Shown here: positions 24,336-33,533 of the stretch, piece after piece
How positions within the stretch are numbered: the stretch's first letter is position 1
Layout: each line of letters begins with the position of its first letter
From: an uncultured Sphingomonadales bacterium
GTDB lineage: Bacteria > Pseudomonadota > Alphaproteobacteria > Sphingomonadales > Sphingomonadaceae
DNA: 64,000 nt
Reading direction: 5' to 3'
Assembly (NCBI GenBank): GCA_903832325.1
Contig: CAILBC010000021.1
Coordinates: forward strand, 1-64,000
Position numbers and translations under genes: made by a program
The notes under the pieces: generated by a model
The model's database searches: none
Seen by the model: the letters and a program-made list of their open reading frames with translations, nothing else
What the model was told of the DNA's origin: nothing

Positions 24336-25474
24336 CTGTTCTGCGTATGCCCAAACGGCATTTCAATGTGCTCGATCTGTCGCGTCTGCTCGCGGCCTGC
24401 GCGGTGCTGTTCTGGCACTATCAGCATTTCTTTGTGCCGCCGGTCGATTTCGAATTCCACGTGCGGCGATCGATTTCGCCGTTCTATCACCAGATCGCCT
24501 GGCTTTATGATTATGGCCATGTCGCGGTGGAATATTTCTGGGCGGTATCGGGGTTTGTCTTTGCCCATGTCTATCTCGCCGATGCCGGCGGGCGCGGGCG
24601 GTTCTGGCTGGCGCGGCTGGCGCGGCTGTGGCCGCTGCACCTGATCACGCTGATCGCGGTGGCGGTGTTGCAGGCGTGGTACACCGCGGTTAACGGCACC
24701 GCCTTCATCTATCACCACCAGACCGCGTGGCATTTCCTGCTCAATCTGGCGATGGCGCAAACCTGGGGGTGGCAGGTCAACCAGTCGTACAACGGTCCGA
24801 CCTGGTCGTTGTCGACCGAAATCGTGGCCTATGCCGCGTTCTGGGTGATGTTGCCCGCGCTGCGCCGCACCCCGCTGGCGCTGTCGTTGCCGGTGGCGCT
24901 GGTGCTGTTTGCGGTGATTTTTGCCAATATCCTGCCGCCTGATCAGCCGGCCGAGGCGCTGGCGGCAAAGCTGTCCACCGTGGTCAATTGCGTGGCCTAT
25001 TTCTTTGGCGGTGCGGCGGTCTATGGCGCGGCGCTGCGCGGCTGGCTGACGGCCGGGCGGCTGGCGCTGATCGCGCCGGCGCTGGCGCTGGCCGGATGGG
25101 CCCTGTCGGGGATGAAACTGCACGGCCATGATGCCGCAATTCTGGCTGGCACTTTTGCCGTGTTGAGCGGGGCGCTCGCGATCGATCTGGCCGATCGATC
25201 CGGTGCCCTTCGGCTGGGCAAAGTGCTGGGCGATGCGTCCTATGGCATCTATTTGTGGCATTTCCCGTTGCAGCTCGCGATGGTGCTGCTGGTCGATGCC
25301 ACGCTGGGCACGCGCATGGTGTTTCGCCAGCCGGTGTTTCTGATCATGTTCGTGGTCGGCGCGATTATCGCCGGATTTGCCTCGCACCGCTGGATCGAAC
25401 GCCCGGCGCAGCGCGCGGTGATGCGGTGGGCCGAACGGTTTCGCGCGGACCGGCCCGCAACATTGCCATTATAA
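24311..25474 (+). CDS. Acyltransferase 3 family membrane protein
   Basis: The 387-aa protein has about ten membrane helices and the acyltransferase-3 signature: a His in FWHYQHF near helix 1, FWAVSGFVFAHVYL, RLARLWPLHL, and GDASYGIYLWHFPLQL. Such enzymes O-acylate sugars or lipids of the envelope (OafA-like). Start is uncertain: ATG at 24311, 24326 or 24347 are all in frame because of a local 15-bp duplication. It lies two bases after ubiB. Confidence 0.85.
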   Translation: MGGPEMVGPVLRMPKRHFNVLDLSRLLAACAVLFWHYQHFFVPPVDFEFHVRRSISPFYHQIAWLYDYGHVAVEYFWAVSGFVFAHVYLADAGGRGRFWLARLARLWPLHLITLIAVAVLQAWYTAVNGTAFIYHHQTAWHFLLNLAMAQTWGWQVNQSYNGPTWSLSTEIVAYAAFWVMLPALRRTPLALSLPVALVLFAVIFANILPPDQPAEALAAKLSTVVNCVAYFFGGAAVYGAALRGWLTAGRLALIAPALALAGWALSGMKLHGHDAAILAGTFAVLSGALAIDLADRSGALRLGKVLGDASYGIYLWHFPLQLAMVLLVDATLGTRMVFRQPVFLIMFVVGAIIAGFASHRWIERPAQRAVMRWAERFRADRPATLPL

Positions 25475-25479
25475 CTGGA

Positions 25480-25878
25480 TCAGGCAGCGATTTCGGCAAT
25501 CCGGTGGTGCGGCAGATAGCGCCAGCCGGCGATCAGCAGCACAACCTCCAGCGCTTCGACCGCCATCGGCATCGGCCAGCCCGGATAGGGACCGGTCACC
25601 AGCAGATCGATCGCCCGCCCGGTCAGCGTGACGGCAAACAGCAGCAGCGGCACCAGCATCAGATCGGCATTGCGGCGCCAGGCGCCCCACAGCATGGCAA
25701 AGCCCGCCACCCCGAAAAACGACGTGAAATCGCCGCGAATGGTTGAAATGCCGGCATGGCCGATGGCCTGCACACCCAGCCCCGGCGCAACGTCCATCGG
25801 GTGAATCAGGAAAGACCCCGCCATGAACAGGTCGAACAGGCCGATCAGAAAGATCAGCGCGGTCAGGACAAGACGCAT
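25480..25878 (-). CDS. DUF4345-like small membrane protein
   Basis: The 132-aa protein has four predicted membrane helices (about 4-22, 48-66, 72-90 and 105-122), and loops LIHPMDVAPGLGVQAIG and GDFTSFFGVAGFAML. This resembles DUF4345 proteins of unknown function. It is convergent with the acyltransferase gene, only 5 bp apart, and divergent from coaBC. Confidence 0.7.
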   Translation of the reverse strand: MRLVLTALIFLIGLFDLFMAGSFLIHPMDVAPGLGVQAIGHAGISTIRGDFTSFFGVAGFAMLWGAWRRNADLMLVPLLLFAVTLTGRAIDLLVTGPYPGWPMPMAVEALEVVLLIAGWRYLPHHRIAEIAA

Positions 25879-25974
25879 CGGCAGGGGTTCCTTTTGGCCA
25901 TTGTGCGGCCAAACGGCCGATCATGGTCCAAAAGGATTGCGCCAGCCGCCGGGCCAATGCAAGAAGCAGCCGCA

Positions 25975-27156
25975 ATGAAAATCCTGTTGGTCATTGGCGG
26001 TGGCATAGCCGCCTACAAGGCGGCAGAACTCGTGCGCCTGATCCGCCGCGAGGGCGGCAGCGTGACGTGCGTGCTGACCGAAGGGGGTGCGCACTTTGTC
26101 ACCCCGCTGACTTTGGCCGCACTCAGCGAAAACCCCGTGCACACCACGCTGTGGGATCTGAAGAACGAAGTGGAAATGGGCCATATCCGCCTGTCGCGTG
26201 AAGCGGATCTGGTGGTGGTGTGCCCGGCAACCGCCGATCTGATGGCGCGCATGGCGGCGGGCATGGCCAATGATCTGGCAACGACCCTGCTGCTCGCCAC
26301 CGACAAGCCGGTCATGGCCGTGCCGGCGATGAATGTGCGAATGTGGCAGCACGCGGCCACCGTGGCCAATGTGGCCACGCTGCGCGCGCGCGGGGTCACG
26401 GTGATGGACCCCGATGAAGGCGCCATGGCCTGCGGCGAATTCGGGCCCGGCCGCCTGCCCGAACCGGATGCGATCATGGCCGCGATCACGCAACACCTGG
26501 TGCCGCGTCTGCGCCCGCTGACCGGCCGCCACGTGCTGATCACCGCCGGGCCAACGCATGAACCGATTGATCCGGTGCGCTATATCGCCAACCGGTCGAG
26601 CGGGCGGCAGGGGTTTGCCCTGGCTGCGGCCGCGGCCGAGGCGGGCGCCACCGTCACGCTGGTGGCGGGGCCGGTTTCGTTGCCAACCCCGCCCGGGGTG
26701 CAGCGGATCGATGTGCAAACCGCGCGCGAAATGGCCGCGGCGGTCACGGCCGCGCTGCCCTGCGATGTGGCGATCATGGTGGCCGCAGTGGCCGATTGGC
26801 GCGCCGCCGATGCCGCCACCCAGAAACGCAAAAAGGACGGCAGCGGGCACATCGCGCCGTTGGACCTCATCGAAAATCCCGACATCCTCGCCGGCCTGAG
26901 CCATGGCACGGCGCGCCCGCGCCTGCTGATCGGCTTTGCCGCCGAAACCGAGCAGGTGATCGACCATGCCCGCGCCAAACTGGCGCGCAAAGGCGCCGAC
27001 TGGATCATCGCCAACGACGTTTCGGGCGATGTGATGGGCGGGGCGGACAACACCGTGCACATTATCCGCGCCGATGGCGTGGAAAGCCTGCCACGCATGG
27101 CCAAGGCCGAAGTGGCGCGCGCAATCATTGCAAAGGTGGCCGATGCATTCTGCTGA
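25975..27156 (+). CDS. coaBC: Bifunctional phosphopantothenoylcysteine decarboxylase/synthetase CoaBC
   Basis: The 393-aa protein carries out two steps of coenzyme A synthesis. The N-terminal FMN-binding CoaC half (about 1-180) has [14 protein letters not shown] and PAMNVRMW. The C-terminal CoaB half (about 185-393) has [20 protein letters not shown] and the KRKKDGS lysine motif. The ATG at 25975 fits the family. It overlaps dut by 14 bp, a common alphaproteobacterial pairing. Confidence 0.95.
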   Translation: MKILLVIGGGIAAYKAAELVRLIRREGGSVTCVLTEGGAHFVTPLTLAALSENPVHTTLWDLKNEVEMGHIRLSREADLVVVCPATADLMARMAAGMANDLATTLLLATDKPVMAVPAMNVRMWQHAATVANVATLRARGVTVMDPDEGAMACGEFGPGRLPEPDAIMAAITQHLVPRLRPLTGRHVLITAGPTHEPIDPVRYIANRSSGRQGFALAAAAAEAGATVTLVAGPVSLPTPPGVQRIDVQTAREMAAAVTAALPCDVAIMVAAVADWRAADAATQKRKKDGSGHIAPLDLIENPDILAGLSHGTARPRLLIGFAAETEQVIDHARAKLARKGADWIIANDVSGDVMGGADNTVHIIRADGVESLPRMAKAEVARAIIAKVADAFC

Positions 27157-27595
27157 TCCCGTTCCCGTTCGCGTGCGCCGGCTGGCACACAATGCCGATC
27201 TGCCGCTGCCCGCCTATGCCACCACGGGTGCGGCCGGAATGGACGTGGTTGCCGCCGAAGATGTGGCGATTGCGCCAGGCGCGCGCCATGCCGTGGCCAC
27301 CGGCCTTGCCATGGCGATCCCGCCCGGGTTTGAAATCCAGGTGCGGCCGCGTTCGGGGCTGGCGCTGAAACACGGGGTGACGGTGCCCAATACCCCGGGC
27401 ACGATCGACAGCGATTATCGCGGCGAACTGAAAGTGATCCTGATCAACCACGGCGATTCGACATTCGTGGTGCAGCGCGGGGACCGCGTGGCGCAACTGG
27501 TGCTGGCCCCGGTGACCCAGGCGACCTGGCTGGAATCCGACGAACTGGATTCCACCGCGCGCGGCGCCGGCGGGTTTGGTTCGACAGGCATCTGA
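27143..27595 (+). CDS. dut: dUTP diphosphatase
   Basis: The 150-aa trimeric dUTPase hydrolyses dUTP to dUMP. All five motifs are present: AGMDVVA (1), RPRSGLALK (2), [13 protein letters not shown] (3), RGDRVAQLV (4) and [11 protein letters not shown] (5). The start is the ATG at 27143 inside the coaBC 3' end. A REP-like palindrome follows the stop and may act as terminator. Confidence 0.96.
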   Translation: MHSADPVPVRVRRLAHNADLPLPAYATTGAAGMDVVAAEDVAIAPGARHAVATGLAMAIPPGFEIQVRPRSGLALKHGVTVPNTPGTIDSDYRGELKVILINHGDSTFVVQRGDRVAQLVLAPVTQATWLESDELDSTARGAGGFGSTGI

Positions 27596-27601
27596 CCAGA
27601 T

Positions 27602-27648
27602 CCTCCCCGGACCGGGGAGGGGGACCGGCGAAGCCGGTGGAGGGGTCA
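27602..27648. repeat. REP-like palindromic element, plus orientation
   Basis: Two adjacent hairpins: CCTCCCCGG/CCGGGGAGG (27602-27620), then ACCGGC-GAA-GCCGGT (27624-27638), ending in GGAGGGG. An inverted copy with the same layout lies at 28206-28251. Such elements are common between genes in sphingomonads. Confidence 0.7.
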
Positions 27649-27722
27649 GGCCGTTGCAGACCAGCCCGCGCGGCGCTTGAGCGTCACGTTGTGCGAAGAG
27701 TTACACGCATGGCACAACCGTA

Positions 27723-28115
27723 TTATCCGCCAGATTGCGCGATCCAATGGTCGTTCATCCAGTCAGCATAGCCGAGCAACTCCCCCTCCTTGCGCTCGTG
27801 CGCCAGCGACCATTGCGGGCTCGAATGCAATTCGATCATGGCCGCAATGCGCCAGACTTCCGCGGGCAAGGCGAACAGGATGGTATGCAGGGCAAAAGTC
27901 CGGTCGCTGGTCGGCTCGGCAAAATGATCGGTCCTGACCAGAGTGCCATTGGCGACGTGGCGGTCAAACAACCGCAGATACCGGATAACAACTGCGGGAA
28001 ACTGGTCCCTGGCATCACAAAATCGGGCAAGGGGCTTTGTGCCGGCAAGCATCATGCCGAGTTCGCGATTGGTGTGGAGCGGATAGGGCAGCCTTGCGGC
28101 GATTGGAATCGGCAT
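27723..28115 (-). CDS. Hypothetical protein, 130 aa
   Basis: I do not recognise the family. The protein looks natural: it is soluble, with a basic N-terminal part (RFCDARDQFPAVVIRYLRLFD) and an aromatic C-terminal part (LLGYADWMNDHWIAQ). No signal peptide or membrane helix is visible. The gene is enclosed by inverted REP-like elements on both sides and lies between dut and a DUF4136 lipoprotein gene, so it may have arrived as a unit. Confidence 0.6.
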   Translation of the reverse strand: MPIPIAARLPYPLHTNRELGMMLAGTKPLARFCDARDQFPAVVIRYLRLFDRHVANGTLVRTDHFAEPTSDRTFALHTILFALPAEVWRIAAMIELHSSPQWSLAHERKEGELLGYADWMNDHWIAQSGG

Positions 28116-28147
28116 GCGGGTGCCCCTGAAGCCGGCCGAGGTTGCGC

Positions 28148-28182
28148 TGTGTGGGGCACAGCATCAGGCCGCGCCCCACACA
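28148..28182. repeat. Inverted repeat upstream of the 130-aa gene
   Basis: TGTGTGGGGC (28148-28157) pairs with GCCCCACACA (28173-28182) across a 15-base loop. It is in the presumed promoter or leader of the minus-strand 27723-28115 gene, so it could be an operator or a leader hairpin. No T-run follows on either strand. Confidence 0.5.
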
Positions 28183-28205
28183 AGGTGTTGTGCAATTGCG
28201 ATGCG

Positions 28206-28251
28206 CCTCCACCGCCCTTCGGGCGGTCCCCGGCCCCGGCGCGGGGAGGAT
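28206..28251. repeat. REP-like palindromic element, inverted copy
   Basis: It contains ACCGCCC-TTC-GGGCGGT (28211-28227) and a CCCC/GGGG arm ending in GGGGAGGAT. Read on the minus strand it repeats the architecture of the 27602-27648 element with different stem bases. Confidence 0.65.
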
Positions 28252-28262
28252 CTGAGCGCGGC

Positions 28263-28967
28263 TTATTTCTTCTTTTCGGGCGGGATCGAGATGCGCACGG
28301 TTTCGCCGCTGTGGCCGGGGAAGCCGGTGAACAGCGATTCGATCAGATTGGGCACCAGATAGGGCAGGCGGTTGGATGGCGAAACCGCTTCGGCCTTGCC
28401 TTCGAACAGGCGCTGGCCATCGTTGCGGCGCCTGATCCGCACTTCCACGCCGCTGGTATAGACGGTGGTCACGCTGACATCGTCAAACCACGGGTTGTAC
28501 ATGCCATAACCCCAGCCGCGGTGGCCATAGAACCCGCCATAGCCGCCGCGAAAACCGCCGTAATAGCCGCGCCACGGCCCCCAATAGGGATCGGGGCCAT
28601 AAATGCTGACTTTGTCGCGGCCTTTGTCCACGCCATAATCGAATTCGACCACCAGGTCCGCTGTGGCCGGATCGCCCGCAACATAGCCGACCTTGCGCAG
28701 TTGTTCGGCCACCAGCCCGGCATATTGCGAAAATTCCAGGCCGCCGGCATTGCGCGCGTCTTCGGCAACCACGGCAAAAGTCTGGCCGGCGGGCGCAGGC
28801 AGATCGTGCTGAAACCGCGAGACGCTGGCATTGAAGTTTTCGGCACAGCCGCCCAGGCCCATGGCCATCGTGGCGGCCAGCGCCAGCGGCAGCGTCAGCC
28901 GCGCAATCCGCCGCAGGGCCGAAATGGCCGGGGCCTGGTCGGAAATACAAGTCTGCTTCGTAAGCAT
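28263..28967 (-). CDS. DUF4136-type lipoprotein
   Basis: The 234-aa protein has a lipoprotein signal (lipobox LGGC, Cys41, after a long N-terminal lead) and a DUF4136 domain (about 45-225). The centre is rich in Gly, Tyr and Trp (GGFRGGYGGFYGHRGWGYGMY). DUF4136 proteins are envelope lipoproteins of unknown function. The start could be at a later Met, as the lead before the hydrophobic core is long. Confidence 0.75.
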   Translation of the reverse strand: MLTKQTCISDQAPAISALRRIARLTLPLALAATMAMGLGGCAENFNASVSRFQHDLPAPAGQTFAVVAEDARNAGGLEFSQYAGLVAEQLRKVGYVAGDPATADLVVEFDYGVDKGRDKVSIYGPDPYWGPWRGYYGGFRGGYGGFYGHRGWGYGMYNPWFDDVSVTTVYTSGVEVRIRRRNDGQRLFEGKAEAVSPSNRLPYLVPNLIESLFTGFPGHSGETVRISIPPEKKK

Positions 28968-29167
28968 TGCATCAAACTCCCTGTCGGACCGGCGCCCCTG
29001 CCGAACCGGAACCTACCCTGCAAACCCGCCTGTGCGCACGCGAGTATCCGGCGATCAGGCTGAATACGGCTTGAACGCAGGCGAGGCCAGCGCCCCTTCG
29101 CGTTCAGGCCCACCCTGTCCAAAAGGACATGTGCCCGTTTGCCCGGCGCCTGACCAGCCCCTTGCGG

Positions 29168-30187
29168 TTATCCCGTCACCAGCCCCAGTGCGGCATATGT
29201 CGCATCGAGCGTGGGGCGCGCCAGCGTGCGGGCACGCGCGGCGCCCTGGGCCAGAATCGCATCGAGCGCAGTGCGATCGGCGCGCAGATCACGGAACCGC
29301 GCGGCAATCGGTGCCAGCCGGTCAACCAGCAGATCGCCCAGCGCAGGCTTGAACCGGCCAAACCCCTGCCCGCCGAATTCGGCCAGCACGGTGGCCACAT
29401 CGCACCCGGCCATCACCGCATAGATCGCCACCAGATTGCGCGCTTCGGCCCGGCCCTCCAGCCCGGCGGCTTCGCCCGGCAGCGGTTCGGGATCGGTCCT
29501 GGCCTTTTTCACTTTCTGCATGATCGTGTCGGCATCGTCGGTCAGGTTGATGCGGCTCATGTCCGATGGGTCGGACTTGCTCATCTTGGCCGCGCCATCG
29601 CGCAACGACATGATCCGCGCCGCCTCGGGCGGGATGATCGGCGCCGGCAGGGTAAACACCGGCGCGTCTTCGCTGGCAAAATCGTTGTTGAATTTCTGGG
29701 CAATATCGCGCGCCAGTTCCAGATGCTGCTTCTGGTCTTCGCCCACCGGCACGTGGGTCGCCTGATAGAGCAGGACGTCGGCGGCCTGGAGCACCGGATA
29801 GGAATAGAGCGCAACGGAAGCACCCTCGCGGTTCTTGCCCGCCTTGTCCTTCCATTGCGTCATGCGGCCCAGCCAGCCCATCCGCGCGGTGCCGCACAGC
29901 AGCCATTGCAATTCGGCATGGGCGGGCACTTGTGCCTGGTTGAACAGCACCGACCGCTGCGGATCGATTCCGCAGGCGACCAGCGCGGCGACCATTTCGC
30001 GCGTGTTCGCGGCCAGGTCGGCCGGCACATGGGGCATCGAAATGGCGTGGAGATCGGCCAGGAAATACAGGCAGGTCGCGCCTTTGGCGGTCCATTCATC
30101 CTGCATCGCCACCCAGTTCCGGATCGCCCCGAGATAATTGCCAAGGTGCAGATTGCCGGTGGGCTGAATGCCGGAAACGATACGCAT
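29168..30187 (-). CDS. trpS: Tryptophanyl-tRNA synthetase
   Basis: The 339-aa class I enzyme charges tRNA-Trp. The HIGH-like motif is HLGN at residues 14-17 ([13 protein letters not shown]), and KMSKS is intact at about residue 197. The start [11 protein letters not shown] is the family N terminus; the open frame extends upstream through the murJ 3' region as a shadow. It lies 20 bp downstream of murJ on the same strand, an alphaproteobacterial arrangement. Confidence 0.95.
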   Translation of the reverse strand: MRIVSGIQPTGNLHLGNYLGAIRNWVAMQDEWTAKGATCLYFLADLHAISMPHVPADLAANTREMVAALVACGIDPQRSVLFNQAQVPAHAELQWLLCGTARMGWLGRMTQWKDKAGKNREGASVALYSYPVLQAADVLLYQATHVPVGEDQKQHLELARDIAQKFNNDFASEDAPVFTLPAPIIPPEAARIMSLRDGAAKMSKSDPSDMSRINLTDDADTIMQKVKKARTDPEPLPGEAAGLEGRAEARNLVAIYAVMAGCDVATVLAEFGGQGFGRFKPALGDLLVDRLAPIAARFRDLRADRTALDAILAQGAARARTLARPTLDATYAALGLVTG

Positions 30188-30207
30188 GGAACAGAAGGAC
30201 CTTGTGC

Positions 30208-31779
30208 CTATGATGCGCGGCGGCGCCGCAAAAGAAGGGCGATATCGTCGCGCGAAAACGCGCCGAGCACCACCGTGGCAAGGGCATAGACCAGCATGCC
30301 CGCCGAAACCAGCGCAGCCAGCGCGCCAAACCGCACCGGCCACGACCCCTGGACATAGGGCGTGATCAGCATCTGCCCGCGCCACAGCGCCGCGCCCATC
30401 ACCAGCGCGGCCAACAGCAGGCGCGGCGCGCGCCGCCGCAGCCGCCGGTCGGCCATGAAGTGCCCGCGCCGCTCCAGCTCGCGATAGAGCATCCACACAT
30501 TGACCGATGACGCGATCGCCGTGGCCAGCGGCGGGCCGACATGCTGCAACGGCACGATCAGCATCAGGTTGCCCACCAGATTGACCGCCATCGAAATCAC
30601 CGCAAAGCGCACCGGGGTGCGTGTATCCTGCCGCGCGTAAAACCCGGGCGTCAGCACTTTGACCAGGATGTAGCTCGGCAGCCCGATCGAAAACGCGGCA
30701 AGCGCCTGCGCGGTGTAATGCGTTGCGGCGGGGGTATAGCGGCCATAGCCGAACAACGCCGCCGCAATCGGATCACCGCAGACCACCAGCGCGACCGTCG
30801 CCGGCAGGGTGAGCAGCAGCGCCAGCTCCATCCCGCGGTTTTGCGTATCGAGCGCGGCAAGATCGTCCCCCGCGCCCAACTGGCGCGAAATCGTCGGCAG
30901 CAGCACGGTGCCAAGGCCAATGCCGATCAACCCCAGCGGCAACTGGTTCAGCCGGTCGGCAATGTAGATATAGGTAACCGACCCATGGCTGAGCAGCGAG
31001 GCGGCAAGCGCGGTGGAAATCACCAGGTTGATCTGCGCCGCGCCAGCGCCGGCCGCCGCGGGCAGGATCAGCGTCATCAGGCGCTTCACTTCGGGTGTCA
31101 GCCGCGGCAGGCGCAGCCGCAGGCTGACCCCGTTGCGCCAGCAGGCCCAGCCCAGCCAGGCCAGCTGCAACACGCCGGAAACCGACACCGCAATCGCCTG
31201 ATTGCGCGCGGTGGCCAGCGGATCGGCGTTGTGAAACACCAGCAGCGCGGTGATCAGCGTAAGATTGAGCAGAATCGGCGCCGCAGCGTTGACCCAGAAT
31301 TTCTGCAGCGAATTCAATATCCCGCCAAACAGCGACACCAGGCTGATCAGCATGAGATAGGGAATGGTGTAGCGCGAACAGGTGACGGCAAAGGCGAATT
31401 CGCCCGGGGTGACGCCATGAAACTTGCCCGACAGCACCAGCGTTACCGGCCAGGCAAACAGTTCCAGCAGCACGGTCAGCGCAATCAGCACCGGCAGCAA
31501 CACCGCCAGCGCCTGTTCGGCAAAGACCAGTCCGTCGGCCAGGCCCCGGCCATCCGGATCGGACACTTTGCGATTGAACATCGGGATGAAGGCCGAGGCA
31601 AAGGCGCCTTCGGCAAACAGCGCGCGAAACAGGTTAGGCAGCCGGAACGCGACAAGAAACGCATCGGAGGCAAAACTGGCCCCGACATAGCGCGCAAACA
31701 GGCTGTCGCGCACCAGGCCGAGCACGCGGCTGATCAGAGTCAGGCCGCCGATCGTTCCTGTTGCCTTCAGCAGGTTCAT
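30208..31779 (-). CDS. murJ: Lipid II flippase MurJ
   Basis: The 523-aa protein has 14 or so hydrophobic helices and the MVF/MviN signature [25 protein letters not shown], followed by [20 protein letters not shown]. It moves lipid II across the inner membrane for peptidoglycan synthesis. trpS follows 20 bp downstream. A short 15-bp direct repeat lies just upstream of its start. Confidence 0.95.
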   Translation of the reverse strand: MNLLKATGTIGGLTLISRVLGLVRDSLFARYVGASFASDAFLVAFRLPNLFRALFAEGAFASAFIPMFNRKVSDPDGRGLADGLVFAEQALAVLLPVLIALTVLLELFAWPVTLVLSGKFHGVTPGEFAFAVTCSRYTIPYLMLISLVSLFGGILNSLQKFWVNAAAPILLNLTLITALLVFHNADPLATARNQAIAVSVSGVLQLAWLGWACWRNGVSLRLRLPRLTPEVKRLMTLILPAAAGAGAAQINLVISTALAASLLSHGSVTYIYIADRLNQLPLGLIGIGLGTVLLPTISRQLGAGDDLAALDTQNRGMELALLLTLPATVALVVCGDPIAAALFGYGRYTPAATHYTAQALAAFSIGLPSYILVKVLTPGFYARQDTRTPVRFAVISMAVNLVGNLMLIVPLQHVGPPLATAIASSVNVWMLYRELERRGHFMADRRLRRRAPRLLLAALVMGAALWRGQMLITPYVQGSWPVRFGALAALVSAGMLVYALATVVLGAFSRDDIALLLRRRRAS

Positions 31780-31784
31780 GGCGC

Positions 31785-31819
31785 CGGAATCATGATTTCG
31801 GGTGTCATGAATTCAGGTG
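31785..31819. repeat. 15-bp tandem repeat between secB and murJ
   Basis: Units at 31790-31804 (TCATGATTTCGGGTG) and 31805-31819 (TCATGAATTCAGGTG) differ at two positions. The array lies in the gap between secB and murJ, just upstream of the murJ start. Confidence 0.65.
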
Positions 31820-31880
31820 GGTGGTGTGGGCCGGACAACCGGGCCCGGTCGCGTGCGGCGTACCGGGCCCGGCAGCACGA

Positions 31881-32423
31881 TCAGGCTTCGCCCATCGGGT
31901 TGGCGACTGCGGCCGCGGCGGCTTCGGCCTGCTGCTGCTGCAACTGCGCAAAGTACAGCCCGTTGAAATCGATCGGTTCGAGCATCAGCGGCGGATAGCC
32001 GGCATCGCGCACGGCATCGGCCATGATGCGGCGGGCAAACGGAAACAGCAGGCGCGGCGCCTCGGCAAACAGGAACGGATGCGCCTGGTCATCGGGAATG
32101 TTGCGCATCGCGATCAGCCCGCCAAACGCCATTTCGACCAGATAGGCGAGGCCCTGCGACGTCTTCGACGTGGCCTTGATCTTCAGTTCGACCTCGTGAA
32201 GTTCGGGTGCGAACGTGCGGGCAGCGATATTGAATTCCACCTGCAGCTCGGGTGTTTCGGTCCATTGAAAGCTGTCGGGCGCATTGGGGTTTTCGACCGA
32301 CAGGTCCTTCACATATTGCGAAACGAACCCGATCGCCGGGCTGGTATCTTCGCCATTCACGGCGGGCCCGTCGTTCTGCGGATCGAGGTTGAGCGTGCTG
32401 ATGATATTGCCTTCGTCGGCCAT
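31881..32423 (-). CDS. secB: Protein-export chaperone SecB
   Basis: The 180-aa cytosolic chaperone keeps precursors unfolded for SecA. Family features: a QYVKDLSVENPNAP stretch near residues 37-50, the LVEMAFGGL region, and the LFPFARRIMADAVRDAGYPPLML motif. The C-terminal tail is Gln/Ala-rich. The ATG at 32423 is supported by the alphaproteobacterial N terminus MADE. It is divergent from the Tim44-like gene, matching many alphaproteobacteria. Confidence 0.95.
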   Translation of the reverse strand: MADEGNIISTLNLDPQNDGPAVNGEDTSPAIGFVSQYVKDLSVENPNAPDSFQWTETPELQVEFNIAARTFAPELHEVELKIKATSKTSQGLAYLVEMAFGGLIAMRNIPDDQAHPFLFAEAPRLLFPFARRIMADAVRDAGYPPLMLEPIDFNGLYFAQLQQQQAEAAAAAVANPMGEA

Positions 32424-32827
32424 GGATCGTGCTTTCGTGGGTTTGGCTTGCGAAAAGGGCCGAATGCGTTGCCCTGCCCTGACGGGCGCGCCTAGCATCT
32501 GCGCCCGGAGACGGCAACCGCCCCCGCTCTTTCGACCCCGCTTTCCGGGCGCAGATGCCAGGCTCCAGCCCCGCCCGCGAGGGCGATAAACCAGGTGCCG
32601 CCCGCGAGGGCGATAAACCAGGTGCCGCCCGCGAGGGCGATTGGGAAAGTGCTGCCCGCGAGGGCGATTACCCACAAGGCCGCTTCTTTTTTGCCACGGA
32701 AATGAAACAAGGCCTCGTGCATCGGTTGTTCATTTGTAAATCGTATCTATCTCGGGCACAGTGTGGTGGGATTGATCCGGCAGGTCGCGCGATTCCGGTT
32801 GCGCAACCTGCCCCGATCCATCACCGA
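32424..32827. other. Divergent intergenic region between secB and the Tim44-like gene
   Basis: About 400 bp that should hold promoters for both genes. Its main feature is the 27-bp tandem repeat at 32574-32681. Frames through it (AREGDKPGA repeats, for example) are products of the repeat rather than genes. Confidence 0.6.
32574..32681. repeat. 27-bp tandem repeat, four units
   Basis: Units start at 32574, 32601, 32628 and 32655, each opening CCCGCGAGGGCGAT. The first two are identical over 27 bp; the third and fourth keep the first 14 bases and diverge after. CCCGCGAGGG is a small imperfect palindrome. No spacer diversity of CRISPR type. Confidence 0.85.
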
Positions 32828-33526
32828 ATGCGGGAATTTGGCATGCGGGATCTTGTGGAAATTATCATCCTGGCGATGATCGCCTTGTTTCTCGGGCTGC
32901 GGCTCTATGCGGTGCTCGGGCGCCGGACGGAGGACAGCGGGGAACCGTTGCGTCGCCGGCTGGAACAGGCCGATCCGCAGGCCAGCCCGCGCGGGCTGCC
33001 GACCAAACTGCCCGAAAAGGCACCGGTGGCTGTGCGCGCCGTGGGCTCTGCCGCGGAACCCACCGGGTTTGACGCCGCTGCCGAAACCGGCATCCGCGCG
33101 ATTATCGCCGCCGATCGCCGGTTCGATGTCACGCTGTTTCTCAGCGGGGCCAAATCCGCCTATGGCATGGTGCTGGAAACGTTCTGGCGCGGGGACAAGG
33201 ATGCGCTGGCGCAGCTGTGCGAACGCGCCGTCTATGAAGGGTTTGCCGCCGCAATCGATGCACGCGCCGAAACCGGCGAAACGATCGACGCGCGGCTGAT
33301 CCGCATCAACGATGCGCGGATCATCTCGGCCGACTATGCCGCACCCGTGGCAACGATCGCGGTGCGCTTCGTCGCCGATATCGCCTCGGTCACGCGCAAC
33401 GGCGATGGCGCGGTGGTCGCCGGATCGCTCAACGATGCGATCGAAAGCCGCGACTTGTGGACATTCACCCGCGATCTCAATTCGCGCGATCCCGACTGGC
33501 AGCTCGACGAAACCGACCAGGGCTGA
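32828..33526 (+). CDS. Tim44-like domain protein (TimA)
   Basis: The 232-aa protein has one N-terminal membrane helix (about 9-25, in DLVEIIILAMIALFLGLRLY) and a C-terminal Tim44-like domain (about 85-225, with FLSGAKSAYGMVLETFWRGD). This is the alphaproteobacterial relative of the mitochondrial import subunit Tim44; its role in bacteria is not settled but lies at the inner membrane. ATG at 32828 was chosen; 32843 is possible. mltA follows 7 bp later, and the secB gene lies on the other side. Confidence 0.85.
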   Translation: MREFGMRDLVEIIILAMIALFLGLRLYAVLGRRTEDSGEPLRRRLEQADPQASPRGLPTKLPEKAPVAVRAVGSAAEPTGFDAAAETGIRAIIAADRRFDVTLFLSGAKSAYGMVLETFWRGDKDALAQLCERAVYEGFAAAIDARAETGETIDARLIRINDARIISADYAAPVATIAVRFVADIASVTRNGDGAVVAGSLNDAIESRDLWTFTRDLNSRDPDWQLDETDQG

Positions 33527-33533
33527 TTTCCCG

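Noticed and set aside
28148-28182. Rho-independent terminator
   Set aside because: The loop is 15 bases and no T-run follows on either strand.
27735-29063. 442-codon plus-strand frame over the 130-aa and DUF4136 genes
   Set aside because: It crosses two genes and the REP elements and looks like a shadow frame.
32574-32681. CRISPR array
   Set aside because: Units are contiguous with no unique spacers, and only four copies.
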